Source: Prochlorococcus sp. AG-347-O22
GTDB lineage: Bacteria; Cyanobacteriota; Cyanobacteriia; PCC-6307; Cyanobiaceae
Assembly: GCA_003278845.1 (NCBI GenBank)
Contig: QCCX01000001.1
Coordinates: 207,284-271,283, forward strand
Reading direction: 5' to 3'
DNA length: 64,000 nt
In this document: positions 42,070 to 51,789 of the stretch, piece after piece
How positions within the stretch are numbered: the first letter of the stretch is position 1
Layout: each line of letters starts with the position of its first letter
Translations under genes and position numbers: made by a program
The notes under the pieces: model-generated
Database searches by the model: none
What the model was told of the DNA's origin: nothing
Seen by the model: the letters and a program-made list of their open reading frames with translations, nothing else

Positions 42070-43355
42070 TTTTCTTTTCTTCTAAGCAGTTCTTCATATT
42101 GAGTTTTTTCCCATCCATTATTATTTGGTTCCCATATTTTTAAACCTCTTAAAGATTTGGGAAGATATTCTTGTGCGACCCAGTTACCTGGATAATTATG
42201 AGGATTGACATAACTTTTAGAATTATTTTTTAAATGAAGTGGAACATCAGAAGCATTGGTAGATTTTATAGTTTCAATTGCTTTAAAAATACTTTTCGTA
42301 CTATTACTTTTTGGAGACATAGCTAAATACAAAGAAGCCTGGGTTAAGAAATATAATCCTTCTGGAAAACCAACTCTATCAAAAGCATCACAACAGGATT
42401 GTACAACTACTATGGCATTAGGATCAGCTATTCCAATATCTTCACTGGCAGATATAAGTAGTCTTCTAAAAATAAAATTAGGATCTTCACCAGCCTCCAA
42501 CGTATTAGCAAGCCAAAATAAGGTTGCATCTGGATCAGAACCTCTTATTGATTTGATAAAAGCACTTATTACATCATAATGATTTTGACCATTTTTATCG
42601 TAAACAATATTTTTCTTTTGAATAGCATCCTCTGCTATTGAGAGATTAATCTTGATTTCATTAACACCATTTTCAGCATTTGTTTCTATGGCCATCTCTA
42701 GGGCATTGATTAATGTTCTTGCATCACCGCTAGAAAATTTAACTAAATGACTTATAGCATCTTGAGTTAAATGAACCTTTTTTGAATCTTTTTTTTTAGA
42801 ATAATAAGTTATGACTTTTTGTATTATTTTCTGCAAATCATTTTCTGACAAAGGAAGTAATGTAAAAATACGAGACCTACTAACAAGCGCTTTATTAACA
42901 GCAAAGAAAGGGTTTTCAGTTGTAGCACCAATAAAAGTTATAGTTCCATTTTCTATTGAAGGTAATAAAGCATCTTGCTGAACTGCTGTAAATCTATGAA
43001 CCTCATCGATAAATAAAATTGTTTTTCTTTTTGAATTTATTAGTCGATCTTTTGCATTAGCGATTTCATTTCTTAATTCTTTAACACTTGATAATACTGC
43101 ATTTAACTTTATTAATTTTGAACGCGTATGAAAGGAAATAATTTCAATTAAAGTAGTTTTTCCAACACCAGGAGGGCCAGAAAAAATAAAATTACTAACC
43201 TTATCATTTAATATTGCACTTCTCAAAAGCGAATTCTCATTCAAGATTGGTTGTTGACCAAAAAAATCTTCTAAATTTTTTGGTCTTAATTTATCTGCCA
43301 AAGGGGCATTATTTTCTATTTGAGAATAATTAGTAAATAAATTTTCTGAATGCAT
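42066..43355 (-). CDS. rarA: Replication-associated recombination protein A (AAA+ ATPase)
   Basis: RarA (MgsA) is a clamp-loader-like AAA+ ATPase that acts at stalled replication forks. Walker A GPPGVGKTT is at residues 60-68. Walker B is LFIDEVHRF, sensor 1 GATTENPFF, and the arginine-finger region LVSRSRIF. The C-terminal MgsA tetramerisation part contains RRLLISASEDIGIADP and YLPKSLRG. The 429 residues are normal. It ends in a TTAG shared with the PPTase stop. The ATG is at 43355; pgm lies upstream on the same strand. Confidence 0.93.
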   Translation of the reverse strand: MHSENLFTNYSQIENNAPLADKLRPKNLEDFFGQQPILNENSLLRSAILNDKVSNFIFSGPPGVGKTTLIEIISFHTRSKLIKLNAVLSSVKELRNEIANAKDRLINSKRKTILFIDEVHRFTAVQQDALLPSIENGTITFIGATTENPFFAVNKALVSRSRIFTLLPLSENDLQKIIQKVITYYSKKKDSKKVHLTQDAISHLVKFSSGDARTLINALEMAIETNAENGVNEIKINLSIAEDAIQKKNIVYDKNGQNHYDVISAFIKSIRGSDPDATLFWLANTLEAGEDPNFIFRRLLISASEDIGIADPNAIVVVQSCCDAFDRVGFPEGLYFLTQASLYLAMSPKSNSTKSIFKAIETIKSTNASDVPLHLKNNSKSYVNPHNYPGNWVAQEYLPKSLRGLKIWEPNNNGWEKTQYEELLRRKEN

Positions 43356-43388
43356 GTAAATAAAATCAAAAAATCATTACTTTCAATT

Positions 43389-45026
43389 CTATGTAATTAC
43401 TGTAGGAGTTTCCATTTGAGTAAGTTTTGAAATGTTTAATAAAGCATCTAAATCATCTATTAGAGGTTTCAAAGCGATCTGAGGATTTAACGAAAGATTC
43501 TGTTGAGGATCGAAAAATTTCTCAAAGTAAAGTCTTAATGTTGCACCTTTAGTTCCAGTTCCAGAAAGGCGCACAATTACCCGAGAATTATCATCAAGGA
43601 CCAATCTTAAACCTTGATTTTCACTTATGGAATTATCAACTGGATCTAAATATGAAAAATTATCTGCAACTTTAACTAAATGACCAGCAAAACTATTTCC
43701 TTTTAAATTATCGAGCATAGAAGTTAGATTACCAAAGATTTGATTAGCAATATTTGAGGGGATTGCCTCATAATCATGTCTTGAATAATAATTCCTACCA
43801 AATAGTTTCCAATGATTCTGCATCAAATCACTTACCGAACATTTTTTCTCAGCTAAAACTTGTAACCAATACAAAACTGCCCATAGTCCATCTTTCTCTC
43901 TCACATGATTGCTACCTGTTCCGAAACTTTCTTCTCCACATAAAGTAATTAAATTAGAATCTAAAAGATTTCCAAAAAACTTCCAGCCAGTAGGTGTCTC
44001 GAAACAAGGTATATTTAATGCTCGAGCAACATTATCAACCGCTGAGCTGGTTGGCATGGATCGTGCCACACCTGTAATACCATCTTTATAACCAGGGACA
44101 CATTTTGTGTTAGCAGTGATAACTGCAAGGCTGTCACTAGGATTTACAAAACATCCACTTCCTAAAATCATATTCCTATCTCCATCTCCATCGCATGCAG
44201 CACCAAAACTATAGGATTTTTTATTTAGTAACAAATCAGCCAAGTGGGATGCATAAGTAAGATTAGGATCAGGATGTAAACCTCCAAAATCTTTTAACGG
44301 GTTGCCATTCATGACACAATCAGGTGCAAGACCCATTTTTTCAACAAAAATATTTTTTGCATATGGGCCTGTAACCGCATTCATTGCATCAAAGATTAAC
44401 GAGAAGTCTTTTTTTAAAAAATCACTAATTTGATCAAAGTCAAAAATTTTCTCCATCAAATTAGAATAATCTTTTAATCCATCAATAATTTCTAAGGTAG
44501 TTTCGTCGTAAGGATAAGTTCCATATTCACTAAAATCAGGTAATTGAATTTTGCAAATTTTATAACTAGTTAGTAATTGTGAAGCCTTGAAAATCTTATT
44601 AGTAATTATCTCAGGAGCAGGGCCACCATTAGAGATGTTCAATTTCACTCCAAAGTCGCCATCAATCCCACCAGGATTATGGCTTGCAGAAAGAATAATT
44701 CCACCAATAGCTTTTTCTTTTCTAATTAAATGAGATGTCGCAGGAGTAGATAATAAACCGTATTTTGGAACAATAACCTTTTTAACTTTGTGAGCAATGC
44801 ATATTTGGACAATTTTTTCTATTGCTTGAACATTACCATATCTGCCATCACCACCAACTACTAATGTTGAGCCTTTTAAATCTTCTAATGATTGTAAGAT
44901 TGCCTCAATAAAAACTTCTAGATAATGTTCTTGCTGAAACTTTAAAGTACTTTTTCTTAATCCAGAGGTACCTGGTTTTTGATCTAGAAAAGGAGATTTG
45001 ATATTAATTACGCTAACTTGATTCAT
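43389..45026 (-). CDS. pgm: Phosphoglucomutase
   Basis: This enzyme interconverts glucose-1-phosphate and glucose-6-phosphate, linking glycogen and central metabolism. The phospho-serine loop is LSASHNPGG (near residue 112). The metal site is CDGDGDRN, the sugar-binding loop CGEESFGTGSNH, and the phosphate-binding end RLSGTGTKGATLR. The 545 residues and the GTSGLRKS start fit the eukaryote-like PGM type of cyanobacteria. The ATG is at 45026. A small membrane protein gene precedes it by 32 bp. Confidence 0.94.
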   Translation of the reverse strand: MNQVSVINIKSPFLDQKPGTSGLRKSTLKFQQEHYLEVFIEAILQSLEDLKGSTLVVGGDGRYGNVQAIEKIVQICIAHKVKKVIVPKYGLLSTPATSHLIRKEKAIGGIILSASHNPGGIDGDFGVKLNISNGGPAPEIITNKIFKASQLLTSYKICKIQLPDFSEYGTYPYDETTLEIIDGLKDYSNLMEKIFDFDQISDFLKKDFSLIFDAMNAVTGPYAKNIFVEKMGLAPDCVMNGNPLKDFGGLHPDPNLTYASHLADLLLNKKSYSFGAACDGDGDRNMILGSGCFVNPSDSLAVITANTKCVPGYKDGITGVARSMPTSSAVDNVARALNIPCFETPTGWKFFGNLLDSNLITLCGEESFGTGSNHVREKDGLWAVLYWLQVLAEKKCSVSDLMQNHWKLFGRNYYSRHDYEAIPSNIANQIFGNLTSMLDNLKGNSFAGHLVKVADNFSYLDPVDNSISENQGLRLVLDDNSRVIVRLSGTGTKGATLRLYFEKFFDPQQNLSLNPQIALKPLIDDLDALLNISKLTQMETPTVIT

Positions 45027-45058
45027 ATTTTTAAGAAACTTCCAAAAATCTAACTAAA

Positions 45059-45229
45059 TTAATGAGGCATTTCGGAAGTTCTTAACATAGCGATAAACCA
45101 TAATGAAGAAATTAATAATGCACTAAAAATTCCATAGTTAACTCCAAATTTAGAAATTGTAATTGGAACTATTAGCGGAAATGTTAATGCCCCAAACAAT
45201 GGAGTAAAAGCTACAATTTTTTTTAGCAT
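45059..45229 (-). CDS. 56-residue conserved-looking membrane protein
   Basis: A short gene from ATG 45229 to TAA 45059 encodes two hydrophobic spans (about 5-25 and 33-48) joined by KFGVNYG, and ends LRTSEMPH. A similar ending occurs in small cyanobacterial membrane proteins as far as I recall, but there is no known function. It lies between the DUF4912 gene (12 bp) and pgm (32 bp) on the same strand and probably shares their transcript. Confidence 0.7.
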   Translation of the reverse strand: MLKKIVAFTPLFGALTFPLIVPITISKFGVNYGIFSALLISSLWFIAMLRTSEMPH

Positions 45230-45241
45230 TAATTTAATTCA

Positions 45242-46327
45242 TTAAAACCATTCAGTCTCAGCATTATCCTTTTCATTAGTGTCGTCAAGTGGTGTAGTTC
45301 TATCAAATTTCATTGATATGCTTTTTTCTTGCTCACCAGATACATCAACAGCTTTAATATCATACTTTTGAGTCCCGTCTCTAAATGGAACTTGAATTCT
45401 AAAAGTACCATCTGCAGCAAGAGGTACATCTTCTCCACCTATTGTCAGTTTTGCAGAAGGCTCTGTAGCTCCATAAACAATTAATTCAGCATCAGCAACG
45501 AGCCAAAAAGATCTATTTTTAACAATTCCGCTTCCGGAATCATTTAGACCTGATGGCCATTTACCAGCTCCTGAGTCTGTAAGATTATCATTGAGGTTTG
45601 TAGAATTTACGTTTTCCATAAATTCTTCAGAACCAACTTTTCTTCTGAGAGGAACGCTAGTTGCTGCTTGGTATAACCTTTCATGCATACCATTTTGTTC
45701 TGAAACATCAGTATTAGAAATATCTGGGATTGACTCAGAAGTGGAATCTAAATTAAAAGGTACAAATTTATCAAGAATTTGCTCAGAAGGATGAGACCCA
45801 GGAACATGGCTTATCGAAGAAAATGCCAATGACATCCAGTTAAAACCATATTTGTAACCTAATTCAACTTTATAATCTCTATCTGCAAGTGGGATTGGCA
45901 AGTACCACTCTGTACTGTAACTATCAACTGCTATCTCCCTGAGCGTTCCTTGATTCAAATTGCTTCCTTCAGAACCAGATGCATCAAATAATCGTAAACA
46001 TAACTTATTGGCTCCCAAAGATTGTGCTTTTTCTCTATCAGCATCAGAAATTTGCCAAAAAACATAAGCCCAATCTGGATCTCGGGGTAAGAAAACTACA
46101 TTTGTTTTAACTTCTTCACTACTGTTGAAAGTATTGGACTCAAAAGTTTCTTCAGGTTTTGACTCAGGAAGAGTAGCATATGTTTTTTTTGAAGATTGTT
46201 CTTGATATTTAAGTATTAAATCAACTAAAACAGCTTTTGTTTTGCGACTGTAAAGCGGAACCGATAATTTACTTGCTTCTTGACGTAATTGTCTGAGGGT
46301 TAGTGAGAGTAGTTGATCTTTATTCAT
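45242..46327 (-). CDS. DUF4912 domain protein
   Basis: From ATG 46327 this protein has 361 residues; GTG 46342 would add five. It starts with a small helical domain of Rho-N/SAP type (LTLRQLRQEASKLSVPLYSRKTKAVLVDLI, residues about 5-40). The DUF4912 region follows (about 75-180), with DPDWAYVFWQISDADR, and then a C-terminal beta-sandwich-like part with LIVYGATEPSAKLTIGGEDV. The domain order suggests a nucleic-acid or ligand-binding protein. The function is unknown. A stem-loop lies in its upstream region. Confidence 0.8.
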   Translation of the reverse strand: MNKDQLLSLTLRQLRQEASKLSVPLYSRKTKAVLVDLILKYQEQSSKKTYATLPESKPEETFESNTFNSSEEVKTNVVFLPRDPDWAYVFWQISDADREKAQSLGANKLCLRLFDASGSEGSNLNQGTLREIAVDSYSTEWYLPIPLADRDYKVELGYKYGFNWMSLAFSSISHVPGSHPSEQILDKFVPFNLDSTSESIPDISNTDVSEQNGMHERLYQAATSVPLRRKVGSEEFMENVNSTNLNDNLTDSGAGKWPSGLNDSGSGIVKNRSFWLVADAELIVYGATEPSAKLTIGGEDVPLAADGTFRIQVPFRDGTQKYDIKAVDVSGEQEKSISMKFDRTTPLDDTNEKDNAETEWF

Positions 46328-46614
46328 GATCCCATCAGCCACTTTAAATTCTCCGTTTTTGTTTGGGATCAGTATGTTCTTTTTTTTTAGGAATTGTGTG
46401 TCTTTTTGGCCTGTCGTCAGGATCCTCTGACTACAAAAAAATCACTAAAATTGATATTTCACTTGAAAACAGTTGGTATCAATGAATTTGATTAATTTTT
46501 AGATCTTTTTGAAATGTAAATTAATTTTCTTTTTTTTTAAATTTTATTACCTAAATTTGTTAACGACTCAACAAAAATATATTTTTTCTTCGGGATCATT
46601 TAAATAAAGAGAAT
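46328..46614. other. 287-bp non-coding region upstream of DUF4912
   Basis: AT-rich, with no ORF above 18 codons. It holds poly-T and poly-A tracts and one GC-containing dyad, GTCAG-GATCCT-CTGAC at 46416-46431. The 3' end of the 117-residue gene flanks it on one side and the 5' end of DUF4912 on the other, so it should hold a minus-strand promoter and perhaps a leader RNA. I see no known RNA family. Confidence 0.5.
46416..46431 (-). repeat. Short inverted repeat in the DUF4912 leader region
   Basis: GTCAG and CTGAC (5 bp each) flank GATCCT, about 90-100 bp upstream of the DUF4912 start. No T-run follows on the minus strand, so it is not a terminator for the upstream gene. It is one of few GC-containing dyads in the intergenic DNA here. 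Confidence 0.3.
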
Positions 46615-46968
46615 TCAGCGGTGTTTAACTAGAAGTACTAAATCATCTATCTCTAAATCCTCAATACTTTTACCTATTTTTTTTGAAAAAGTACTTAATT
46701 TTTTCGAAGTGGATTCTAACTGCTCATAAAAAAGATCACTAAATTTTTTATCATCAAATTTTTTGGATTGGTTATCACACCATTCTCTCAGGGGCTTTTT
46801 ATATTGAGATTCCAAACTATTATCTAAATTAATGATTTTTAAAATCTGAAGGCAATGAACGAGAATTCTTAAATGATGTTTCTGCATTATAGGTAGATCA
46901 AGATTATCAATTTCTTGAATAGTTTCTATGTTTAGTGAGTCAGACAAAGGATCAAGATGATTAGACAT
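46615..46968 (-). CDS. Hypothetical helical protein divergent from sufB
   Basis: I do not recognise this 117-residue protein. It is soluble and mostly helical, with LPIMQKHHLRILVHCLQILKI in the first half and LESTSKKLSTFSKKIGKSIE plus DLEIDDLVLLVKHR at the end. It lacks the Cys cluster and helix-turn-helix expected of SufR, so it is not the suf repressor, despite lying divergent from sufB. The ATG is at 46968. Its role is unknown. Confidence 0.65.
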   Translation of the reverse strand: MSNHLDPLSDSLNIETIQEIDNLDLPIMQKHHLRILVHCLQILKIINLDNSLESQYKKPLREWCDNQSKKFDDKKFSDLFYEQLESTSKKLSTFSKKIGKSIEDLEIDDLVLLVKHR

Positions 46969-47004
46969 TAATTTTTAGTTTTAATAAAGGAAAAAAACTC
47001 AATA

Positions 47005-47032
47005 TTGGGGGTATCTTTCGTTAAAGTATATA
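47005..47032 (+). promoter_or_regulatory. Predicted sufB promoter
   Basis: TTGGGG (47005-47010) and TATATA (47027-47032) are 16 bp apart, a plausible -35/-10 pair. The TTG that could start a longer sufB reading is the -35 itself, which argues for the ATG at 47065. Transcription would start near 47039. Confidence 0.4.
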
Positions 47033-47048
47033 AAGCTAATTGTAATGA

Positions 47049-47064
47049 GTTATTTTTTAATAAC
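47049..47064 (+). promoter_or_regulatory. Hairpin abutting the sufB start codon
   Basis: GTTATT-TTTT-AATAAC is a perfect 6-bp stem with a 4-T loop ending on the base before ATG 47065. It takes the place where a ribosome-binding site would be. The stem is AT-rich and therefore weak. Confidence 0.35.
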
Positions 47065-48507
47065 ATGGTCAACGAAAATTTAGTTAAAGATGTAGTAAAA
47101 GAGCCTTACAAATATGGTTTCGTTACTGATATTGAAACTGAAAAAATAGAAAAGGGATTAAATGAAGATATCATAAAATTAATTTCACAGAAAAAAGAAG
47201 AGCCAAAATTTCTCCTTGATTTTAGATTGAAAGCCTTTAAAAGATGGCAAAAAATGAAAGAGCCTGATTGGGCAGCATTAGGATATGAAAAGATTGATTA
47301 TCAAGATATTATTTATTACTCTGCTCCTAAGCAAAAAGAGAAAATTTCTAGCTTAGATGAAGTTGATCCCAAACTTCTTGAGACTTTTGACAAATTAGGA
47401 ATACCTCTTACGGAGCAAAAAAAACTCACAAATGTAGCAGTAGATGCTGTCTTTGATAGTGTTTCTATTGCCACAACTTTTAAAGAAGAACTTGCTGAAC
47501 ATGGAGTTATATTTTGCTCAATTAGTGAAGCAGTAAAAAATCACGCGGATTTGATTGAAAAATATTTAGGTACAGTAGTTCCAGCTAGTGATAATTATTT
47601 TGCAGCACTAAATTCTGCAGTTTTTAGTGATGGTTCTTTTGTTTATATCCCCAAAGGTGTTACCTGCCCTATGGATCTATCTTCCTACTTCAGAATTAAT
47701 AGTGGGGATTCAGGACAATTCGAAAGAACACTAATCATTGCTGAAGAATCAAGTTCTGTAAGTTATCTAGAAGGTTGTACAGCTCCAATGTTTGATACAA
47801 ATACCCTACATGCAGCAGTTGTAGAGCTTATAGCATTAGACGACGCCTCAATAAAATATTCAACAGTGCAAAATTGGTATGCTGGTGATGAAGAAGGTAT
47901 TGGCGGAATTTTTAATTTTGTCACCAAGAGAGGAAAATGTTTAGGTAAGAGAAGTAAAATTAGCTGGTCTCAAGTTGAAACAGGGTCTGCAATTACATGG
48001 AAATATCCTAGCTGTCTCCTTTTAGGGGAAGAATCTGTAGGAGAATTTTATTCAGTGGCTCTAACCAATAATCTTCAGCAAGCAGATACCGGCACAAAAA
48101 TGATCCATATCGGTCCTAAGACCAAATCAACTATTGTTAGCAAAGGTATTAGTGCAGGTAACTCAAAAAATAGCTATAGAGGTCTTGTTAAAATGGGAAC
48201 AAAAGCTACAGGATCAAGAAATTACAGTCAATGTGATTCAATGTTAATAGGAGATCAAGCTTCTGCAAATACATTCCCTTACATCAAATCTCAACAACCC
48301 AATTCTGAAATTGAGCATGAAGCAAGCACATGTAGAATCTCAGAAGACCAACTTTTTTATCTTCAAAGCAGAGGTATAGAATTTGAAGAGGCAGTATCTA
48401 TGATGGTCAGCGGTTTTTGCAGAGATGTATTTAATCAATTACCTATGGAATTTGCTGCTGAAGCAGATAAGTTACTGGCACTTAAACTAGAGGGATCAGT
48501 AGGTTAA
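47065..48507 (+). CDS. sufB: Fe-S cluster assembly scaffold protein SufB
   Basis: SufB is the scaffold of the SUF Fe-S assembly complex SufBCD, receiving sulfur from SufS/SufE and building a cluster. From ATG 47065 it has 480 residues, the normal length. Conserved blocks are [50 protein letters not shown] and the C-terminal [20 protein letters not shown]. It is the first gene of sufBCDS (gap 21 bp to sufC). No sufR gene is adjacent; the divergent 117-residue gene is not SufR-like. Confidence 0.96.
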   Translation: MVNENLVKDVVKEPYKYGFVTDIETEKIEKGLNEDIIKLISQKKEEPKFLLDFRLKAFKRWQKMKEPDWAALGYEKIDYQDIIYYSAPKQKEKISSLDEVDPKLLETFDKLGIPLTEQKKLTNVAVDAVFDSVSIATTFKEELAEHGVIFCSISEAVKNHADLIEKYLGTVVPASDNYFAALNSAVFSDGSFVYIPKGVTCPMDLSSYFRINSGDSGQFERTLIIAEESSSVSYLEGCTAPMFDTNTLHAAVVELIALDDASIKYSTVQNWYAGDEEGIGGIFNFVTKRGKCLGKRSKISWSQVETGSAITWKYPSCLLLGEESVGEFYSVALTNNLQQADTGTKMIHIGPKTKSTIVSKGISAGNSKNSYRGLVKMGTKATGSRNYSQCDSMLIGDQASANTFPYIKSQQPNSEIEHEASTCRISEDQLFYLQSRGIEFEEAVSMMVSGFCRDVFNQLPMEFAAEADKLLALKLEGSVG

Positions 48508-48528
48508 TTAATCAATTTCTAAACTGAT

Positions 48529-49314
48529 ATGCAAAGTAAAATGAAAGAATCAGATCCAATTTTAGAAGTTGAAAATCTCTCTGCATCTACTGATAATCTT
48601 CCAATTTTAAAAGGGGTTTCACTTACTGTCTATCCTGGAGAAATCCATGCCATCATGGGGAGAAATGGATGCGGCAAAAGTACTCTTTCGAAAATCATAG
48701 CAGGACATCCTTCGTATAATATTACAAATGGCGATATAAAATTTTTAGGTGAAAACATCAACTTTCTAGAACCTGAAGAGAGATCTCAATCAGGAATTTT
48801 TCTTGGTTTCCAATATCCAATTGAGATTCCAGGTGTAAGTAATCTTGAGTTTCTTAGAGTTTCGACTAATGCTAGAAGGAAATTCCTCAACAAAGAAGAA
48901 TTGGATACTTTTGATTTTGAAGAATTAGTTAAAGAAAAGTTAGAAATTGTGAAAATGGATCACGCATTCCTTTCAAGGAGTGTGAATCAAGGCTTTTCCG
49001 GAGGTGAAAAAAAAAGAAATGAGATTCTGCAAATGGCTTTACTTGAGCCCAAGATAGCAATATTAGATGAGACCGATTCTGGTCTAGATATCGATGCTCT
49101 AAGAATAGTGGCATCAGGAATTAAAAAAATATCTAATGCACAAACTGGAATTATACTTATTACCCACTATCAAAGATTATTAGATGAAATTAAACCAAAT
49201 TATGTCCATGTTATGTCAGACGGACAAATCATAAAAACTGGTGAGAGTGATCTTGCTCTAGAGCTTGAGGAAAAAGGATATGAATGGACTGATAACTTTG
49301 TAAAAGATACCTAA
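48529..49314 (+). CDS. sufC: Fe-S assembly ATPase SufC
   Basis: SufC is the ABC-type ATPase of the SufBCD scaffold and drives conformational change for cluster assembly. Walker [11 protein letters not shown]-loop [12 protein letters not shown], signature [11 protein letters not shown] and Walker [14 protein letters not shown] are all SufC-typical. The last is D-E-T-D-S-G-L-D rather than D-E-P-T. It has 261 residues from ATG 48529; ATG 48541 is also possible. sufD follows after 4 bp. Confidence 0.97.
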   Translation: MQSKMKESDPILEVENLSASTDNLPILKGVSLTVYPGEIHAIMGRNGCGKSTLSKIIAGHPSYNITNGDIKFLGENINFLEPEERSQSGIFLGFQYPIEIPGVSNLEFLRVSTNARRKFLNKEELDTFDFEELVKEKLEIVKMDHAFLSRSVNQGFSGGEKKRNEILQMALLEPKIAILDETDSGLDIDALRIVASGIKKISNAQTGIILITHYQRLLDEIKPNYVHVMSDGQIIKTGESDLALELEEKGYEWTDNFVKDT

Positions 49315-49318
49315 ACAA

Positions 49319-50536
49319 ATGGAAATTATTGAAAAAATAAAAACTAATAAATCGGATGGTAACCTAACAGAAATACAAAAAATCTGTCTTCATAAATTAC
49401 AATCAAGCCCTCTCCCTAATCCTAAAAGTGAACTATGGAGACTTTCAAATAAATCAAAATTGTCAACCTTTTTGGATTACTCAGTTAATGAAAAAGATTC
49501 AAAATTTGATATACCATATCCGAAAAATTCTCAAAGTACTATTAGATTAATAATTGGTGATAATTGCCAAACTAAATTAATAGAGAAAAATTATTCAATA
49601 GAGCAACTAAGTGATGATGAATTACAAAAATATATCAAGGAACAAATATCTTTTTTTAAGCAAAACGAAAATTGGAGTGACCTACTAAATCTGTCTTTAA
49701 GTTGTAAAAATAATATTTTGGGATTAAAAATAAATGGATCAAAAATTCCTCCTATTGAAATTTTTAGTCACGCATCAAGTAATTCTTTAAACGCAAAAAC
49801 TCTCGTAATATTTTTAGAAAAGAATTGTGATGTTGAATTATTACAAGTAAATCTTGGTAAAGAAAACTCTTCATTATCTCAATCAACTTTCTTTTGCTTG
49901 AAAGAAAATAGTTCCGTAAATCATGGTGTTGTTTCTTACGGTGAAAACAGATCCAATTTATTAAATTCTCTCAATGTAATTCAACAAAAAAATAGTGCAT
50001 ACAACTTAGGATCTTTACATTTTAAATTCAATTACGCGAGATTTGAAATTAGTATTAAACAATCTGCGGGAAACGCAAAAACAAATATCAAAAGTATGCA
50101 AATAACAAAAAAGGATGAGCAAATTTCAACCTATACAAAAATAGAATTTAATGGCCCAAATGGATTTCTAGATCAAATTAATAAATCACTTGCTGATGAT
50201 AAATCACATGCAATATTTGAAGGTTCAATAATAGTTCCGAAAATTGCCCAGAGAACTGATGCTTCGCAATTAAGCAGAAATTTACTTTTATCAAATCTCG
50301 CACAAATAGATACCAAACCTCAATTAGAAATAATTGCAGATGATGTCAAATGCAAACATGGGGCTACAATTTCGCAACTAAATGAAGAAGAACTTTTTTA
50401 TATGCGAACAAGAGGGATCACATTAACAGAAGCAAGTAAACTACAATTAAGTTCTTACTTTCAAGAAATAATTTCATTTATTCCCATTTCAAAAGATAAA
50501 TGGGATTTGCTTGATAAACTATTAAACGAGAATTAA
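49319..50536 (+). CDS. sufD: Fe-S assembly protein SufD
   Basis: SufD is the partner of SufB in the SufBC2D scaffold, needed for iron entry. The 405-residue protein is diverged in its N-terminal half but keeps the C-terminal signature TDASQLSRNLLLSN..., VKCKHGATISQLNEEELFYM and RGIT. It lies between sufC (4-bp gap) and sufS, whose ATG overlaps its TAA (TAATG). Position and motifs together make the call firm. Confidence 0.94.
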   Translation: MEIIEKIKTNKSDGNLTEIQKICLHKLQSSPLPNPKSELWRLSNKSKLSTFLDYSVNEKDSKFDIPYPKNSQSTIRLIIGDNCQTKLIEKNYSIEQLSDDELQKYIKEQISFFKQNENWSDLLNLSLSCKNNILGLKINGSKIPPIEIFSHASSNSLNAKTLVIFLEKNCDVELLQVNLGKENSSLSQSTFFCLKENSSVNHGVVSYGENRSNLLNSLNVIQQKNSAYNLGSLHFKFNYARFEISIKQSAGNAKTNIKSMQITKKDEQISTYTKIEFNGPNGFLDQINKSLADDKSHAIFEGSIIVPKIAQRTDASQLSRNLLLSNLAQIDTKPQLEIIADDVKCKHGATISQLNEEELFYMRTRGITLTEASKLQLSSYFQEIISFIPISKDKWDLLDKLLNEN

Positions 50537-51789
50537 TGGAAACGATTCAAAATTTTCCTGAAATAACGAAGAAAGACTTTCCTCTTTTAAATAAGAACTT
50601 AAAAAGTAATGAGCAAATTATTTATTTAGACCATGCTGCAACCACACAAAAACCAATACAAGTCTTAAAAAAAATTGATGAATATTACAAAAACTTTAAT
50701 GCCAATGTACATAGAGGGGCACATCAATTAAGTGCTAAAGCAACAGAAGAATTTGAAAATTCACGATATTTAATTAGCCAATATATAAAAGCGAATTCAT
50801 CAAAAGAAATTATTTTCACAAGAAATGCTACTGAGGCAATCAATCTAGTAGCTAGATCATGGGGCGAATATTCATTAAAAGAAAACGATGAAATTCTCTT
50901 ATCAATAATGGAACATCATAGCAATATTGTCCCATGGCAAATGGTTGCAGCAAAAAATAAATGCAAATTAAAATTTATAGGTATAGATAAAGATGGGAAA
51001 TTAGATATAGACGACTTTAAATCAAAACTAACATTTAGAACTAAACTTGTTAGCATAGTTCATGTTAGTAATACCCTAGGTTGCTGTAATCCAATCCAAG
51101 AAATAACTAAATTAGCTAAACAAAAAGGTTCTTTAGTATTAATAGATGCATGCCAAAGTTTGGCTCATCAAAAACTTGATGTGATTGATCTTAATATAGA
51201 TTTTTTAGCTGGATCAGGACATAAATTATGCGGTCCTACAGGTATTGGTTTCCTCTGGTCAAGAAAAGAAATCCTAGAAAAAATTCCTCCTCTCTTTGGA
51301 GGTGGCGAAATGATTCAAGATGTTTTTGAAGAGACAAGTACTTGGGCAGAGCTACCACACAAATTTGAAGCTGGAACTCCAGCAATAGCAGAAGCAATAG
51401 GTCTTGCAGAAGCAATTAATTACATTAACAATATTGGATTGAATGAAATTAATGAATATGAAAAGACTATTACTAAATATTTATTTGAAAAATTAAATCA
51501 AATAGAAAATATTGAAATCATAGGTCCATCGCCGGAGATAGATCCTGACAGAGCCTCACTTGCCACCTTTTATATAAAAAATATACATTCAAATGATATT
51601 GCTGAAATACTTGATTCAAAAGGAATTTGCATCAGAAGTGGCCATCATTGCTGTCAACCTCTTCACAGATACATTGGAATTAAATCAACAGCTAGAATCA
51701 GCATGAATTTCACAACCAATAAGGAAGAAATTGATATTTTTATAGAAAAATTAAAAGATACTATTGATTTTCTAAAAATCAATTCTTAA
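50536..51789 (+). CDS. sufS: Cysteine desulfurase SufS
   Basis: SufS takes sulfur from cysteine as a persulfide for Fe-S assembly. The PLP lysine is K230 in SGHKLCGP. The active-site cysteine lies in RSGHHCCQP (C372 or C373; family alignment points to the first). Other SufS marks are DHAATTQKP, NVHRGAHQLS and EHHSNIVPWQ. The 417 residues are normal. It ends sufBCDS in a TTAA shared with the stop of the convergent S9 peptidase gene. Confidence 0.96.
   Translation: METIQNFPEITKKDFPLLNKNLKSNEQIIYLDHAATTQKPIQVLKKIDEYYKNFNANVHRGAHQLSAKATEEFENSRYLISQYIKANSSKEIIFTRNATEAINLVARSWGEYSLKENDEILLSIMEHHSNIVPWQMVAAKNKCKLKFIGIDKDGKLDIDDFKSKLTFRTKLVSIVHVSNTLGCCNPIQEITKLAKQKGSLVLIDACQSLAHQKLDVIDLNIDFLAGSGHKLCGPTGIGFLWSRKEILEKIPPLFGGGEMIQDVFEETSTWAELPHKFEAGTPAIAEAIGLAEAINYINNIGLNEINEYEKTITKYLFEKLNQIENIEIIGPSPEIDPDRASLATFYIKNIHSNDIAEILDSKGICIRSGHHCCQPLHRYIGIKSTARISMNFTTNKEEIDIFIEKLKDTIDFLKINS

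Noticed and set aside
46615..46968. SufR for the gene divergent from sufB
   Set aside because: It lacks a helix-turn-helix and the Cys cluster; its length (117) is about half that of SufR.
47005..47064. Longer sufB starting at TTG 47005
   Set aside because: The TTG is part of the predicted -35, the extra 20 residues are not SufB-like, and ATG 47065 gives the usual 480-residue protein.
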